A stretch of DNA of 64,000 nt from an uncultured Alphaproteobacteria bacterium (lineage in GTDB: Bacteria > Pseudomonadota > Alphaproteobacteria > Micropepsales > Micropepsaceae). Both the position numbers and the translations under genes were made by a program. Position 1 is the stretch's first letter. Each line of letters starts with the position of its first letter. The notes under the pieces were generated by a model. That model had not been told where the DNA came from. It did no database searches and was given only the letters and a program-made list of their open reading frames with translations. The stretch lies in NCBI GenBank assembly GCA_902826695.1, contig CADEFU010000001.1, positions 582,574 to 646,573 of the forward strand. Direction: 5' to 3'. Shown here in pieces: positions 1-9,096 of the stretch.

Positions 1-2
1 GC

Positions 3-311
3 ACGAACGCGATGATGTCGCGCGAAGTGGGCTTGCCGGCGTGCGAAGCCTTCGCGGCGTTCGGGCGGGGCGAGTACGCGAAGACGATCGACCTGCTGTT
101 GCCGGTGCGCGGCAGGGCGAATCGTTACGGCGGCAGCCATGCACAGCGCGACATGTTCTCGTGGACGCTCACCGAAGCGGCCATCCGGGCGGGCGACCGT
201 GCGCTGGCGGACGCGTTCGTGGCCGAACGGTTGGTCGGCAAGCCAGAGAGCCCCGTCAATCAGGCTTGGGCCGTTCGCAAGGACAAACTGGCCCGGAAGC
301 AGGCGGCTTAA
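3..311 (+). CDS. TPR-type protein (TTC38-like), C-terminal end
   Basis: The frame is open from the window edge, so only the last ~102 residues of a longer protein are visible. The helical segments and the GGSHAQRD block followed by a run of small and hydrophobic residues resemble the C-terminal end of tetratricopeptide-repeat protein 38-like proteins, which are common in alphaproteobacteria and of unknown substrate. No signal peptide or membrane segment can be judged without the N-terminus. It is convergent with the next gene, 19 bases away. The family call rests on this short conserved block, so it is moderate; the coding status is firmer. Confidence 0.7.
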   Translation, partial: TNAMMSREVGLPACEAFAAFGRGEYAKTIDLLLPVRGRANRYGGSHAQRDMFSWTLTEAAIRAGDRALADAFVAERLVGKPESPVNQAWAVRKDKLARKQAA

Positions 312-330
312 AGCAAACGCGGTCGCGCGC

Positions 331-900
331 TTACGTTCGGAGTGAGCGCGCGACTCCCGGGACGTCTATCCAAATGCCGAGCACGGTCGCGAGGTAGACG
401 AACGCGACGGATGCCGGGATGAGCACGAGCCGGTGATCCGGTTCGAGCATGAAGAGCGCGGCCACGATCAGAGCGCGAGCGATCGCGTGGGCGGTGTAGA
501 GTGCGGTACGGCCGTAGCTCCAGCCGATGACCGGCCAGTGCATGGACATGCCGATCGCGAGGATCGGCAGTGCGAGATCGGGTGCGGTCCAGAAGGCGAG
601 CGCTGCCATCGGCCAGAAGAGCAGCATGCCGAACATAGCCGGTCCGATGATGCTGCCCGCTGCCGACTTGTCGCCCATGAAGTTGACGCCGGCGAGGGTG
701 GAGAGCCCCCAAGCCAGCGGAAAGATAGCGCCGCTGCCGATGAAGGCGATGGTGAGGTAGGTCTTCAACGGCAGATCCATCGTGCCGAGATACGCGAGCG
801 CGCCCCAGTAGATCGCGCCGGCGAGCGGGAACGTGTAGCCGCCTTTCAGGCGAACGAACGACTCGAGCCGGTCGCGTCGCAGTGCGTTTTCCAGATCCAT
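331..900 (-). CDS. DUF7010-like multi-pass membrane protein
   Basis: A 189-residue protein made almost entirely of hydrophobic segments, about five to six predicted membrane helices from residue ~22 to ~180, with a short charged N-terminus (MDLENALRRDR). The loop with Gly, Asp and Lys after the second helix, an LLFWP segment and the SYGR motif fit the pattern of the DUF7010 membrane family, whose function is unknown. The start is the ATG at 898-900. It follows the membrane-anchored protein on the same strand by 73 bases and may be the last gene of the leftward bio transcript. No catalytic residues are evident. Confidence 0.7.
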   Translation of the reverse strand: MDLENALRRDRLESFVRLKGGYTFPLAGAIYWGALAYLGTMDLPLKTYLTIAFIGSGAIFPLAWGLSTLAGVNFMGDKSAAGSIIGPAMFGMLLFWPMAALAFWTAPDLALPILAIGMSMHWPVIGWSYGRTALYTAHAIARALIVAALFMLEPDHRLVLIPASVAFVYLATVLGIWIDVPGVARSLRT

Positions 901-973
901 CCTTGCCCCCAAACGTCCGGGGCTAGGTTTGCACAAAGTTGCGGCCGTCGAAAAGCTCTGAAGAGGGTGAACG

Positions 974-1783
974 TTAGCGGGCGCTGCAGATGTGCACGAA
1001 CTGCGCGATTTCTTTTGCGCCGGCTCGACCGTCGAGGATGGCGAAGTCGCCCATACCGATGCGAATAGGCACCATGGCGCCTGCGAGCGTTTGCCAGAAC
1101 AGATTTGCCGCCGCTTGCTCGATCGCGAAGGGCATCGTTTCTTCGGCGCCGGCCTCTTGCAGCTTCTCGACTGTGGCGTCGTAACGGAGCACGCCCGATT
1201 GCGTGAAGAAATCGATCCGTGCGGTCGACGCATTGCCGAGACCGTCCGTCGATCCCGTGAATTTCGCGGTGATGCGGCCGGAGCGGGGTTCGCAGGTCGC
1301 CGTCATCAGCGTTCCGTCGGCTTCGGGCACAGCGTAGTGCAGCGCCTGCAACAGGACGCCCGCGTCCGTGAGTTGGGCGAGGATCCACTTGAGCTCCGGT
1401 GCGGGCTGCACGGTCGGCGGCGGCGGTTGCACGGCCGTTGTCAGTCTGATGCGCCAGCGCGCTTCACAGAGATTGAGGCGCGGGTAGTGCACGACGTTGT
1501 TCGCGGTGCGCACTTCGAGCTCGTCGGTGTCGCACGGGATGCCGTCTTCATCGGCGACGATCGGAAATCGGGCCTGCGGGGTGCCAAGGCCTTCGGCTTG
1601 TACAGGTTTGCCGTACTGCGACACTGCCGCAATCGCGACGCGTGGGTCGTCGCTCACCAGCGTGACGATCTCGCGGTATCCGACGTTCGATCCGGGGATG
1701 AAGACATAGGCTGCAGTGAAGGCTGCCACGACGCCGGCGAGGATGATGCCGACGCCGACCAGGGATCGTGATGATGGTGCCAT
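974..1783 (-). CDS. Membrane-anchored hypothetical protein
   Basis: A 269-residue protein with one N-terminal membrane helix (about residues 9-28: a Val/Gly/Ile/Ala stretch), followed by a soluble, presumably periplasmic part with a proline-rich linker (PPPPTVQP, about residue 117). It contains four cysteines that could form disulfides. I recognise no domain. It lies downstream of bioD in the same direction with an 86-base gap, so it may be read with the biotin genes, but nothing in it suggests a biotin role. The signal-anchor topology is visible; the function is unknown. Confidence 0.75.
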   Translation of the reverse strand: MAPSSRSLVGVGIILAGVVAAFTAAYVFIPGSNVGYREIVTLVSDDPRVAIAAVSQYGKPVQAEGLGTPQARFPIVADEDGIPCDTDELEVRTANNVVHYPRLNLCEARWRIRLTTAVQPPPPTVQPAPELKWILAQLTDAGVLLQALHYAVPEADGTLMTATCEPRSGRITAKFTGSTDGLGNASTARIDFFTQSGVLRYDATVEKLQEAGAEETMPFAIEQAAANLFWQTLAGAMVPIRIGMGDFAILDGRAGAKEIAQFVHICSAR

Positions 1784-1869
1784 CGGGCTTGTGCCTGCGT
1801 TGCTTGGACTTGTTAGGCGGGATCGGCGGTAGGTTGAAGCGGAATCATGGCGAGTGTGCGGCAGCGCAC

Positions 1870-2529
1870 TCAGCGACCGAAGAGGCCGACCAGTTCGGAG
1901 GGCGGCGCGCTGTTGCGGGTGACGATGACGATGGGCACGTCGATGAAGCGGGCCATCGACTGCGCCGTCTCGGCCGGTGGCACGGGGCTACCCGGCGACT
2001 CGGACAAGACGATCACGCAAGGTTCGCGGCGGCGGGCGGCAAGCGCTTCGCAAGCCGTGAGCGTGTGGCTGATGGTGCCGAGATATGTGCCGGCCACGAG
2101 CACTATGTGTGCGTCGATGGCGGCAGCCAGATCGAGGTTTGTGAAGCGTGGCGCGAGCGGGGACATCAAACCGCCTGCGCCCTCGATGAACGTCACGCGG
2201 TCGGGACGAGCGGCGGCTGCGCAAGTGGCAACGAGTGCATCCACGCTGATCGGCCGATCTTCACGCTCTGCGGCCATGTCCGGCGAGAGCGCTGCTTTGT
2301 AGCGCCAAGGCGATAGTTCGACGATGTTTTGCTCGTTCACCGTGAGGCCGAGAGCGCGCAACAGCAATCCGGTGTCGCTCTCTTCAGCGTGCCTTGGGTC
2401 GAAGCCGCTGATCACGGGCTTGAACGCGGTAACCGGCATGTTCTGGCGACGAAGCGCCCGGATCAGGCCGCAGGTGACGTAGGTCTTGCCGACTTCGGTG
2501 CCGGTTGCGGTGACGAAGAACGGTCTCAT
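1870..2529 (-). CDS. bioD: Dethiobiotin synthetase BioD
   Basis: A 219-residue ATP-dependent carboxylase that closes the ureido ring of dethiobiotin from 7,8-diaminopelargonate and CO2, the penultimate step of biotin synthesis in the cytosol. The P-loop GTEVGKT is at residues 10-16, and the later FKPV and EGAGGL blocks are typical of the family and in the expected order. The ATG at 2529 gives the family's short N-terminus; an in-frame codon at 2556 would add nine unconserved residues. It is on the same strand as bioF, but separated from it by ~220 bases containing a structured repeat, which could weaken read-through between them. Confidence 0.95.
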   Translation of the reverse strand: MRPFFVTATGTEVGKTYVTCGLIRALRRQNMPVTAFKPVISGFDPRHAEESDTGLLLRALGLTVNEQNIVELSPWRYKAALSPDMAAEREDRPISVDALVATCAAAARPDRVTFIEGAGGLMSPLAPRFTNLDLAAAIDAHIVLVAGTYLGTISHTLTACEALAARRREPCVIVLSESPGSPVPPAETAQSMARFIDVPIVIVTRNSAPPSELVGLFGR

Positions 2530-2562
2530 GCGGCATGGTCCAGTCGGTTGCCGCACTCAGTT

Positions 2563-2727
2563 TGTCTCCCCCGAGCTCCGCTCGGGGGAGTACGTGCGCC
2601 GCGTAGCGGCTGCATGGGAGGGGGGCGGCTCGGCGTTTGTGGGCTTGCTTTAGATTCAGCGCTGCCCCCCTCGTGTGCGGCAACTTCGTTGCGCACCCAC
2701 TCCCCCAAACGCAGTTTGGGGGAGACA
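2563..2727. repeat. Multi-hairpin intergenic repeat, copy 1
   Basis: A 165-base non-coding element lying between bioF and bioD. The ends are inverted: TGTCTCCCCC at 2563-2572 and GGGGGAGACA at 2718-2727. Each end also forms its own hairpin (2566-2575 with 2581-2590, and 2700-2709 with 2715-2724). The middle holds GGGGGGC and GCCCCCC runs that can also pair. A second copy in the same orientation is at 6332-6502. This looks like a REPIN- or MITE-like mobile repeat with no coding capacity. Confidence 0.85.
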
Positions 2728-2752
2728 AGCGGTTGTCGCTGACCGATCGCAT

Positions 2753-3859
2753 TCATCGCACGAAGGGCCTTACGGCATCGGCGAGGCGCAGGACGTCCTC
2801 CTCGCGGTGGGCGGCAGAAAACGTCACGCGCAGGCGGGCCGTGTTCGCTGGAACCGTCGGCGGGCGGATCGCTGTGACGAGGAAGCCTTGGCGCTCCAGC
2901 GTCGTGGAGGCTTTGAGGGCGGCTTCGGGTGTGCCGAGCACGACGGGCACGATCGCCGACTGCGCAGCCGGTAAGTTTGCGTGTGCCGTGAACGTGCGCG
3001 CGAGCGCGAGAGGGCGCGCGCAGAGGGCAGGGTCGCTTGCAATGATGTCGACGCCGGCGATGGAGGCAGCGACGACGGCCGGCGGCAAGCCGGTGGCGTA
3101 GATGACGGAGCGTGCGCGGTTGACGAGGAGGTCGATGACCGGGCGGCTCGCCGCAACGTAGCCACCGTAGGAGCCGACAGCTTTCGAGAATGTGCCCATC
3201 TGTACGTCCGGGCGTGCGTTCCAGTGAGCCGCAGAGCCACGGCCGTTGCCAACGACGCCGAGGCCATGGGCGTCGTCGGTCATCACCCAGGCGTCGTGGT
3301 CGCGCGCGGCGGCAATGATGTCGGGCAGGGGGCTCAAGTCGCCGTCCATGCTGAAGACGCCTTCGGTCAGCACGAGGCAGTTTGCGGCGGCCGGCCGGTG
3401 CGCTTCGAGCAGGCTGCGCAGGTGTTCCACGTCGTTGTGACGGTACGTGTGTACAACAGCGCCGGAGAGCTTCGCGCCCGATATCATGCAGGCGTGGGAA
3501 AGCTCGTCCGCGAGGATGAGGTCGCCGGGGCCGACGAGGGCCGGGATCGTGCCGAGGTTTGCGAGATAGCCCGAGCCGAAGACGAGGGCTGCTTGCTCTC
3601 CCTTCAACGCGGCGATCTTTGCTTCAAGTTCGGCATAGAGGGCGTGATTGCCGGTGACGAGGCGTGACGCACCTGCGCCGGCGCCGTGTTCCAGCGCGGC
3701 GGCAGCGGCCGCCTTTAGCCGTTGATCCTGCGCGAGGCCGAGGTAGTCGTTGGAGCAAAAATTCAGCGCCGTCCGGTTCGGCCCCGGCAGGGTGCGCAAC
3801 AGTGCGCCGGATTGCAGAGCCTCAAGCTTGCGCCGGGCCATGTCGTCGAGAGAGGTCAT
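2753..3859 (-). CDS. bioF: 8-amino-7-oxononanoate synthase BioF
   Basis: A 368-residue PLP-dependent alpha-oxoamine synthase that condenses pimeloyl-CoA or pimeloyl-ACP with L-alanine to give KAPA, the first step of biotin ring assembly. The FCSNDYLGL block (34-42), the DDAHGLG cofactor-binding motif (195-201) and the PLP-binding lysine in GTFSKAVGS (Lys226) are all present, and the length is close to the family norm of ~385. It is transcribed away from bioA across a 67-base gap, so the two probably share a control region. bioD follows downstream on the same strand. Confidence 0.96.
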   Translation of the reverse strand: MTSLDDMARRKLEALQSGALLRTLPGPNRTALNFCSNDYLGLAQDQRLKAAAAAALEHGAGAGASRLVTGNHALYAELEAKIAALKGEQAALVFGSGYLANLGTIPALVGPGDLILADELSHACMISGAKLSGAVVHTYRHNDVEHLRSLLEAHRPAAANCLVLTEGVFSMDGDLSPLPDIIAAARDHDAWVMTDDAHGLGVVGNGRGSAAHWNARPDVQMGTFSKAVGSYGGYVAASRPVIDLLVNRARSVIYATGLPPAVVAASIAGVDIIASDPALCARPLALARTFTAHANLPAAQSAIVPVVLGTPEAALKASTTLERQGFLVTAIRPPTVPANTARLRVTFSAAHREEDVLRLADAVRPFVR

Positions 3860-3926
3860 GGGTCATTCTAGGGCTTTGCATCTGCGAAATGGAACCCTTA
3901 GGTGTCAGGGTCAAGGAGGCGCGTGC
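3860..3926. promoter_or_regulatory. Divergent bioF/bioA control region
   Basis: Only 67 bases separate the bioF and bioA starts, so the promoters for both must lie here or overlap the coding ends. A strong ribosome-binding site, AAGGAGG at 3913-3919, sits 7 bases before the GTG of bioA and decides that start. I see no TTATMKATAA-type BioR palindrome and no BirA-like operator. Confidence 0.55.
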
Positions 3927-5189
3927 GTGACGAATCCGGACTGGTTGACCAAAGGCTGGCCGCACATCTGGCTGCCCTATGCGCAGATGAAGACAGCGCC
4001 CGCGCCGCTCGCTGTCGTGGGCGCGGAGGGCACGCGGCTGAAGCTCGCCGACGGGCGCGCGTTGATCGACGGCGTGGCGTCATGGTGGACGGTCGCGCAT
4101 GGCTACAATCATCCCCATATCCAGGGCGTGGTTAAGCGGCAGCTGGAGACGCTGCCCCATGTGATGCTGGGCGGGCTTGCGCATGAGCAGGCCTATACGT
4201 TGGCGCGGCGGCTCGCGGCCTTGATGCCGGGCGATTTGAACCGGGTGTTCTTTTCCGATTCCGGGTCGGTTGCCGTGGAAGTTGCGCTCAAGATGGCGAT
4301 CCAGTTCTGGATCAACCGGGGTGAGCGCGGGCGCACGAAGATCGTGAGCTTCAAGGGCGGCTATCACGGCGACACGTTCGCGACGATGGCGATCTGCGAT
4401 CCCGACGAGGGGATGCATTCGCTGTTCAAGGGGGTGCTGAACGAGCAGATCGTCGTCGACTTACCGCGCGACGAGGCGACATCGGCTGCGTTCGATACGT
4501 TGCTGGCGCGCGAGGCGAAGCATGTCGCGGCCGTGATCGTCGAGCCGCTGGTGCAGGGTGCTGCGGGCATGAAGTTCCATACGCCGGAGACGCTGGCGCG
4601 GATCGCAGCCAGCGCGCGCCGGCATGGGGTGCTGCTCATTCTGGACGAGATCTTCACGGGTTTCGCGCGCACGGGGACGATGTTTGCGATGGAGCAGGCG
4701 GGTGTCGTGCCCGACATCGTGTGTCTCGGCAAAGCGCTGACCGGTGGGACGGCGCCGCTCGCCGCGACCGTTGCGAGCGAGCGGGTGTTTGCCGGGTTCT
4801 TGTCCGACGATCCGGCTGCGGCGCTGATGCACGGGCCGACATTCATGGGCAATGCGCTTGCGTGCGCGGCGGCGAACGCGTCGCTCGACTTGTTCGAGCG
4901 CGAGCCACGCGTCGCGCAGGCCGGACGGATCGAGCGCATGCTGCGCGAAGGGCTGGAGGCTGCGCGGGGGCTGGCGCATGTGCGGGACGTGCGCGTGAAG
5001 GGCGCGATCGGCGTGATCGAGGTTCAGGGTTTCGATCCGCGCACGTTGCGTCAGAAGTTGATCGACAAGGGTGTATGGATTCGTCCGTTCGGGAACATTG
5101 TCTATACAACGCCGCCGCTGACGATTTCGGATGCCGACCTGGCCACATTGACGGACGCTATGGTATCGGTCGTGCGCGAGGCCCGTTGA
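3927..5189 (+). CDS. bioA: Adenosylmethionine-8-amino-7-oxononanoate aminotransferase BioA
   Basis: A 420-residue class III PLP aminotransferase that converts KAPA to DAPA, using S-adenosylmethionine as amino donor. The N-terminal block HIWLPYAQM, the SWWTVAHGY substrate-site motif (Trp53-Trp54), the DEIFTGF cofactor-binding motif (from Asp240) and the PLP lysine in CLGKALTGG (Lys269) are diagnostic of BioA rather than other class III enzymes. The GTG at 3927 is preferred because of its strong ribosome-binding site; upstream in-frame starts would overlap bioF. The gene ends 3 bases before a small membrane protein gene. Confidence 0.96.
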   Translation: MTNPDWLTKGWPHIWLPYAQMKTAPAPLAVVGAEGTRLKLADGRALIDGVASWWTVAHGYNHPHIQGVVKRQLETLPHVMLGGLAHEQAYTLARRLAALMPGDLNRVFFSDSGSVAVEVALKMAIQFWINRGERGRTKIVSFKGGYHGDTFATMAICDPDEGMHSLFKGVLNEQIVVDLPRDEATSAAFDTLLAREAKHVAAVIVEPLVQGAAGMKFHTPETLARIAASARRHGVLLILDEIFTGFARTGTMFAMEQAGVVPDIVCLGKALTGGTAPLAATVASERVFAGFLSDDPAAALMHGPTFMGNALACAAANASLDLFEREPRVAQAGRIERMLREGLEAARGLAHVRDVRVKGAIGVIEVQGFDPRTLRQKLIDKGVWIRPFGNIVYTTPPLTISDADLATLTDAMVSVVREAR

Positions 5190-5192
5190 ACG

Positions 5193-5423
5193 ATGCGTCT
5201 AGATTTCACACCGTCCGACACTCCGGCCCGCCGCGCCAAGGCGTGGGCGGCGAGCTTGGTGTTGACGCTTTTCGCCGTCGCGGCAGTCATCGTCACCTGG
5301 TTCTTGTCTATCACCTATCTCATGCCCGTGATCGGCTTTGGTGCCATTGTGCTGGTTGCGGGTTTCGCTGGCGTGCTGAGCTATGGCTTGGGGCGGCTTT
5401 TTGACTGGCTCGCACGCGGCTAG
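5193..5423 (+). CDS. Small two-helix membrane protein
   Basis: A 76-residue protein with two hydrophobic segments, about residues 18-40 and 43-65, and a positively charged N-terminal stretch (RRAKAW). It starts three bases after the bioA stop, so it is very probably translated from the bioA transcript. I recognise no family. Its position suggests a conserved but uncharacterised companion, or simply a hitchhiking membrane protein; there is no direct evidence for a biotin role. Confidence 0.6.
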   Translation: MRLDFTPSDTPARRAKAWAASLVLTLFAVAAVIVTWFLSITYLMPVIGFGAIVLVAGFAGVLSYGLGRLFDWLARG

Positions 5424-5483
5424 AACTTGCGGCACCTTTGGTGTGCCGTCTTGCACCTCGAAACTGTCGAACCGAGAGGCCGC

Positions 5484-6323
5484 ATGGAAATCAAAACCGC
5501 CGATTTTCAAGAGATAGGCACGTTTCTCGATTGGGCGGCTGCGGAGGGTTGGAACCCCGGTCTTGACGATGCGCTGCCGTTCTTCAGCGGCGATCCGAAG
5601 GGTTTTTTCATTGGCCGCGTCGATGGGGAGAAAGTCGCCGTCGTGTCGGTCGTGTGCAGCGGTGACGCACACGCGTTTCTCGGCTTCTACATGTGCCATC
5701 CGTCTTTCCGGGGCCGAGGTTATGGCCTTCAGGCTTGGCGGCACGGCCTTGCGCATGCCGGCGCGCGTACCGTCGGCTTGGATGGCGTGGTTGCGCAGCA
5801 GGAGAACTACAAGAAGTCGGGGTTCTCGCTGGCGTGGAACAACGTGCGTTATGGCGGATCGATTGCGCCCGGCGCCTTGCCACCAGCCGGTGGCGTGCGT
5901 GCGGTCACGGCTGCCGACCTTTCCGCGATCGCGGCCTACGATGCGCCGCGCTTCGGCGCGTCACGCGTGGCGTTTCTGACGTCGTGGCTGCAAAGCAATG
6001 CTGAGCGCCGGTCGTTTGTGGCCATGGGTGACGGGGATATCCGCGGCTATTGCACCGCGCGGCGTTGCCGGTCCGGCGTGAAGATCGGCCCGCTGTTTGC
6101 GCGTGATCGCGCGACGGCGGATGCGTTGCTGGGGGCGGCGGTCGACTATGCGGGTGGCGGTGAGATTTTTCTCGACGTGCCGCAAACGAATGCGGCGGCC
6201 GTGCAGCTCGCCGAAAGCCTTGGAATGACGCCGCGCTTTGAAACGGCGCGCATGTATCGTGGCACGGCGCCGGCGTTGCCGATCAAAGAGATCTTCGGCG
6301 TAACGACGTTTGAGCTGGGGTGA
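5484..6323 (+). CDS. GNAT-family N-acetyltransferase
   Basis: A 279-residue acyl-CoA-dependent acetyltransferase. The GNAT acetyl-CoA-binding motif is visible as RGRGYGLQAW (about residues 78-87), preceded by the usual beta strand GFYMCHP. The C-terminal half looks like a second domain, as in two-domain YitH-like acetyltransferases. The ATG at 5484 has a GAGAGG ribosome-binding site and gives the normal family N-terminus; an earlier in-frame codon at 5427 adds an unconserved tail. The substrate is not predictable. Confidence 0.85.
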   Translation: MEIKTADFQEIGTFLDWAAAEGWNPGLDDALPFFSGDPKGFFIGRVDGEKVAVVSVVCSGDAHAFLGFYMCHPSFRGRGYGLQAWRHGLAHAGARTVGLDGVVAQQENYKKSGFSLAWNNVRYGGSIAPGALPPAGGVRAVTAADLSAIAAYDAPRFGASRVAFLTSWLQSNAERRSFVAMGDGDIRGYCTARRCRSGVKIGPLFARDRATADALLGAAVDYAGGGEIFLDVPQTNAAAVQLAESLGMTPRFETARMYRGTAPALPIKEIFGVTTFELG

Positions 6324-6331
6324 TCCAACGC

Positions 6332-6502
6332 TGTCTCCCCCGAGCTTCGCTCGGGGGAGTACCTGCGCCGCGGAGCGGCTGCACGGGAGGGGGGCGGCTC
6401 AGACTCTGTGGTTGGCTCGGCTTTTGACTCAGCGCTGCCCCCCTTGGGTGCAGCAGCCTTGCTGCGCACCCACTCCCCCAAAGCGCAGCTTTGGGGGAGA
6501 CA
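6332..6502. repeat. Multi-hairpin intergenic repeat, copy 2
   Basis: A 171-base second copy of the element at 2563-2727, in the same orientation, directly after the GNAT gene stop. It has the same TGTCTCCCCC / GGGGGAGACA ends, the same terminal hairpins (GCTTCGC and GCGCAGC loops here) and the central G-run/C-run pair. The loops and middle differ from copy 1 while the stems are kept, which suggests that selection or mobility depends on the fold. Confidence 0.85.
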
Positions 6503-6506
6503 GGCT

Positions 6507-6535
6507 TTGATTTGTTCGTATTTTGTTCTATATAA
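6507..6535 (+). promoter_or_regulatory. Candidate promoter with LexA-type box in the spacer
   Basis: TTGATT at 6507-6512 and TATATA at 6529-6534 are spaced 16 bases apart like -35 and -10 hexamers. Between them lies GTTC-N7-GTTC (6514-6528), the alphaproteobacterial SOS-box consensus. ilvD starts ~185 bases downstream; a possible 30-codon reading frame begins at 6596. The box alone is expected about twice by chance in a window this size, so the placement inside a promoter is the real argument. Confidence 0.4.
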
Positions 6536-6718
6536 GGAAGTTCACTGGGCAAGGCCGCGCGGAAGGGCCGGTTTCGCCGCCTAACTCTCGGGTACATGGG
6601 GTTGTTTGCTGAAAATTGCGGCCCCATCCCCCTCCGGGCGTTGAACGCTTCCACTGCGCCGGGCTGCGCGGGTACGGTCGGTCGATAGATTCATTCACCT
6701 AAGGCGCTGCGCTCCCCC

Positions 6719-8434
6719 ATGACCTTCGACAAATCGAAATTGCCTTCCCGTCACGTGACCGAGGGGCCGGCGCGGGCGCCGCACCGGTCGTACTACTATG
6801 CGATGGGGCTGACGGCTCAGGAGATCGCGCAGCCGTTCGTGGGCGTCGTCTCGTGCTGGAACGAGGCGGCCCCTTGCAACATCGCGCTGATGCGTCAGGC
6901 GCAATCGGTGAAGGCCGGTGTGAAGTCGGCCGGCGGTACGCCGCGCGAGTTCTGCACCATCACCGTCACCGACGGTATCGCGATGGGGCATCAGGGGATG
7001 AAGTCGTCGCTCGTCAGCCGCGATGTCATCGCGGACTCGGTCGAGCTTACCGTGCGCGGGCATTGCTATGACGCGATCGTGGGTCTCGCGGGGTGCGATA
7101 AATCGTTGCCGGGACTCATGATGGCAATGGTGCGCCTCAACGTGCCGTCGGTGTTCATGTATGGCGGGTCGATCCTGCCGGGCAAGTTCAAGGGTAAGGA
7201 CGTCACCGTCGTCGACATTTTCGAGGGCGTGGGACAGCATGCGGCGGGCAAGATGTCGGATGCCGATCTGCATGACCTCGAATGCCACGCGTGCCCGGGT
7301 GCGGGCGCGTGCGGCGGGCAGTTCACGGCGAACACGATGGCGTGCGTGTCGGAGGCGATGGGCTTGGCGCTGCCGTACTCCGCCGGACCGCCTGCGGAAT
7401 ACACGTCGCGCGACGAATACGGCACGGCAAGCGGCAAAGCGGTGATGCAGCTGCTCGCGCACGGGATCAGGCCGCGCGATATCGTGACGCGCAAGTCGCT
7501 CGAGAATGCCGCCGTTGTCGTGGCCGCGACGGGCGGATCGACGAACGCGGCGCTGCATTTGCCCGCGATCGCGCATGAAGCAGGGATCGATTTCGACCTG
7601 TTCGCGGTTGCCGAGGTTTTCAAGAAGACGCCGTATCTCGCCGACTTGAAGCCGGGCGGGCGGTTTGTCGCGAAGGACATGTACGAAGCGGGCGGCGTTC
7701 CGGCGCTGCTGAAGGTGTTGCTCGACGGCGGCTATCTGCACGGCGACTGCATCACGGTGACGGGCAAGACGCTCGCCGAAAACTTGGCGCACGTGCAATT
7801 CAACCCGGGCCAAGAGGTCATTCGTCCGGTCTCGAAGCCGTTATCGCCGACGGGCGGTGTTGTCGGCTTGCGCGGATCGCTTGCGCCGGACGGGGCGATC
7901 GTGAAGGTGGCGGGCCTGCAGCATCTGCAGCATCGTGGTCCTGCGCGTTGCTTTGACTGCGAGGAAGACGCGTTCGCTGCCGTGCAGGAGCGGCGCATCA
8001 CGCGCGGCGACGTGATCGTGATCCGCTACGAAGGTCCGAAGGGCGGGCCTGGCATGCGCGAGATGCTGTCGACGACGGCCGCGCTTTATGGCCAAGGCGA
8101 GAGTGAGCACTACGCGCTCATCACCGACGGCCGGTTCTCAGGCGCGACGCGGGGGCTGTGCATCGGCCATGTGGGGCCTGAGGCTGCGGAGGGCGGTCCG
8201 ATCGGGCTTATCAAAGACGGCGACATCATCGTCATCGACGCCGAGAAAGGTACGCTCGACGTGGAGCTCTCCGCCGACGAACTCGCGCGCCGCAAAGCCG
8301 CGTGGAAGCCGCGCAAGACGTTGTATACGTCGGGCGTGCTCGCGAAGTACGCAGCGGGCGTGGGCCCCGCGCGCGCTGGCGCGGTTACGCATGCGGGCGG
8401 GGCAGCGGAAGGGCACGTGTACGCGGATATTTGA
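6719..8434 (+). CDS. ilvD: Dihydroxy-acid dehydratase IlvD
   Basis: A 571-residue [2Fe-2S] enzyme of the IlvD/EDD family that dehydrates 2,3-dihydroxy-3-methyl(pent/but)anoate in valine, isoleucine and pantothenate synthesis. Likely cluster cysteines are Cys53, Cys126 (in AGCDKSLPG, next to the Mg-binding Lys128) and Cys198 (in PGAGACGGQ). The SGATRG block near the C-terminus is also typical. The length matches the shorter IlvD subgroup. The start ATG lies 184 bases after the putative -10. No leader-peptide attenuator is visible. Some paralogues dehydrate sugar acids, but the motifs fit IlvD. Confidence 0.93.
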   Translation: MTFDKSKLPSRHVTEGPARAPHRSYYYAMGLTAQEIAQPFVGVVSCWNEAAPCNIALMRQAQSVKAGVKSAGGTPREFCTITVTDGIAMGHQGMKSSLVSRDVIADSVELTVRGHCYDAIVGLAGCDKSLPGLMMAMVRLNVPSVFMYGGSILPGKFKGKDVTVVDIFEGVGQHAAGKMSDADLHDLECHACPGAGACGGQFTANTMACVSEAMGLALPYSAGPPAEYTSRDEYGTASGKAVMQLLAHGIRPRDIVTRKSLENAAVVVAATGGSTNAALHLPAIAHEAGIDFDLFAVAEVFKKTPYLADLKPGGRFVAKDMYEAGGVPALLKVLLDGGYLHGDCITVTGKTLAENLAHVQFNPGQEVIRPVSKPLSPTGGVVGLRGSLAPDGAIVKVAGLQHLQHRGPARCFDCEEDAFAAVQERRITRGDVIVIRYEGPKGGPGMREMLSTTAALYGQGESEHYALITDGRFSGATRGLCIGHVGPEAAEGGPIGLIKDGDIIVIDAEKGTLDVELSADELARRKAAWKPRKTLYTSGVLAKYAAGVGPARAGAVTHAGGAAEGHVYADI

Positions 8435-8572
8435 GGCGAGGTCGACGTGCGGGCCTTGCGTGTTCAGTTTGGCAACTGAGCGGGTAATGATGGCGGCGTC
8501 GCGCGCGGGCCTCGCGCGTCAGCTCCGGCTGGCGCACGAGGCAGAAGGTGAGTTTGATCATTGGCCTCGAAT

Positions 8573-8944
8573 TTAGGCTACAGGCGTCGCTTCAAGGAAG
8601 ATGCTGTAGAGGGTGTCGGCGATCTGGAAGAGCCGAGCTTCGGCGTTTTCCTTGTCGCTGCAGAAACCGTTTATGGTGTTCAGGATTCTATCCGCGCTTC
8701 CTTCGCCGTACTGCGCGTAGGGCTTGCCTGCGGCGGAGCGTTCCATGTTGCGGCGGGCCATGTAGCCGTAGGTCCAGCCCAAGATGGCGTTTGCGGCTTT
8801 GGCTGGCTCGTCTTTCAATCCGACAGCTATTGCGGAGCACTTCATGGCGCCGATGCCGTCGATGTAGGTTTTGGTTTCGGCGCTCGCGGGTTGGGCGGCT
8901 GCCAAGGCTGCGGTGACGAGCAGGCTGCCAGCAAGAACTTTCAT
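8573..8944 (-). CDS. Small secreted protein with paired cysteines
   Basis: A 123-residue protein with a clear Sec signal peptide (positive MK start, an Ala/Leu-rich core, likely cleavage after PASA near residue 22). The mature part is mainly helical and has two cysteines (Cys-Ser-Ala-Ile and Phe-Cys-Ser) that could form one disulfide, giving a layout similar to HdeA/Rap1a-type periplasmic helical proteins. I cannot assign it to either family with confidence. It stands alone between ilvD and the GFA gene. Confidence 0.75.
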   Translation of the reverse strand: MKVLAGSLLVTAALAAAQPASAETKTYIDGIGAMKCSAIAVGLKDEPAKAANAILGWTYGYMARRNMERSAAGKPYAQYGEGSADRILNTINGFCSDKENAEARLFQIADTLYSIFLEATPVA

Positions 8945-9096
8945 GGGATGGGGTCTCCCTTGGGGGTTTCGGGAGTTCGAGCGTACGCAGAAAGGGCTTG
9001 CGTGAGCGATGGCGAATGATTCGCCAGTCCAGCGACTGCGTGCGGAATGTGTGGAACGAGTTCGCCTCGCCCATGCACGCCGATGCTCACTTCAAC

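Noticed and set aside
6695..7813. A 372-codon open frame antisense to ilvD
   Set aside because: It lies wholly opposite a well-conserved enzyme, is Arg/His-rich as expected of a GC-skewed shadow frame, and has no family motif.
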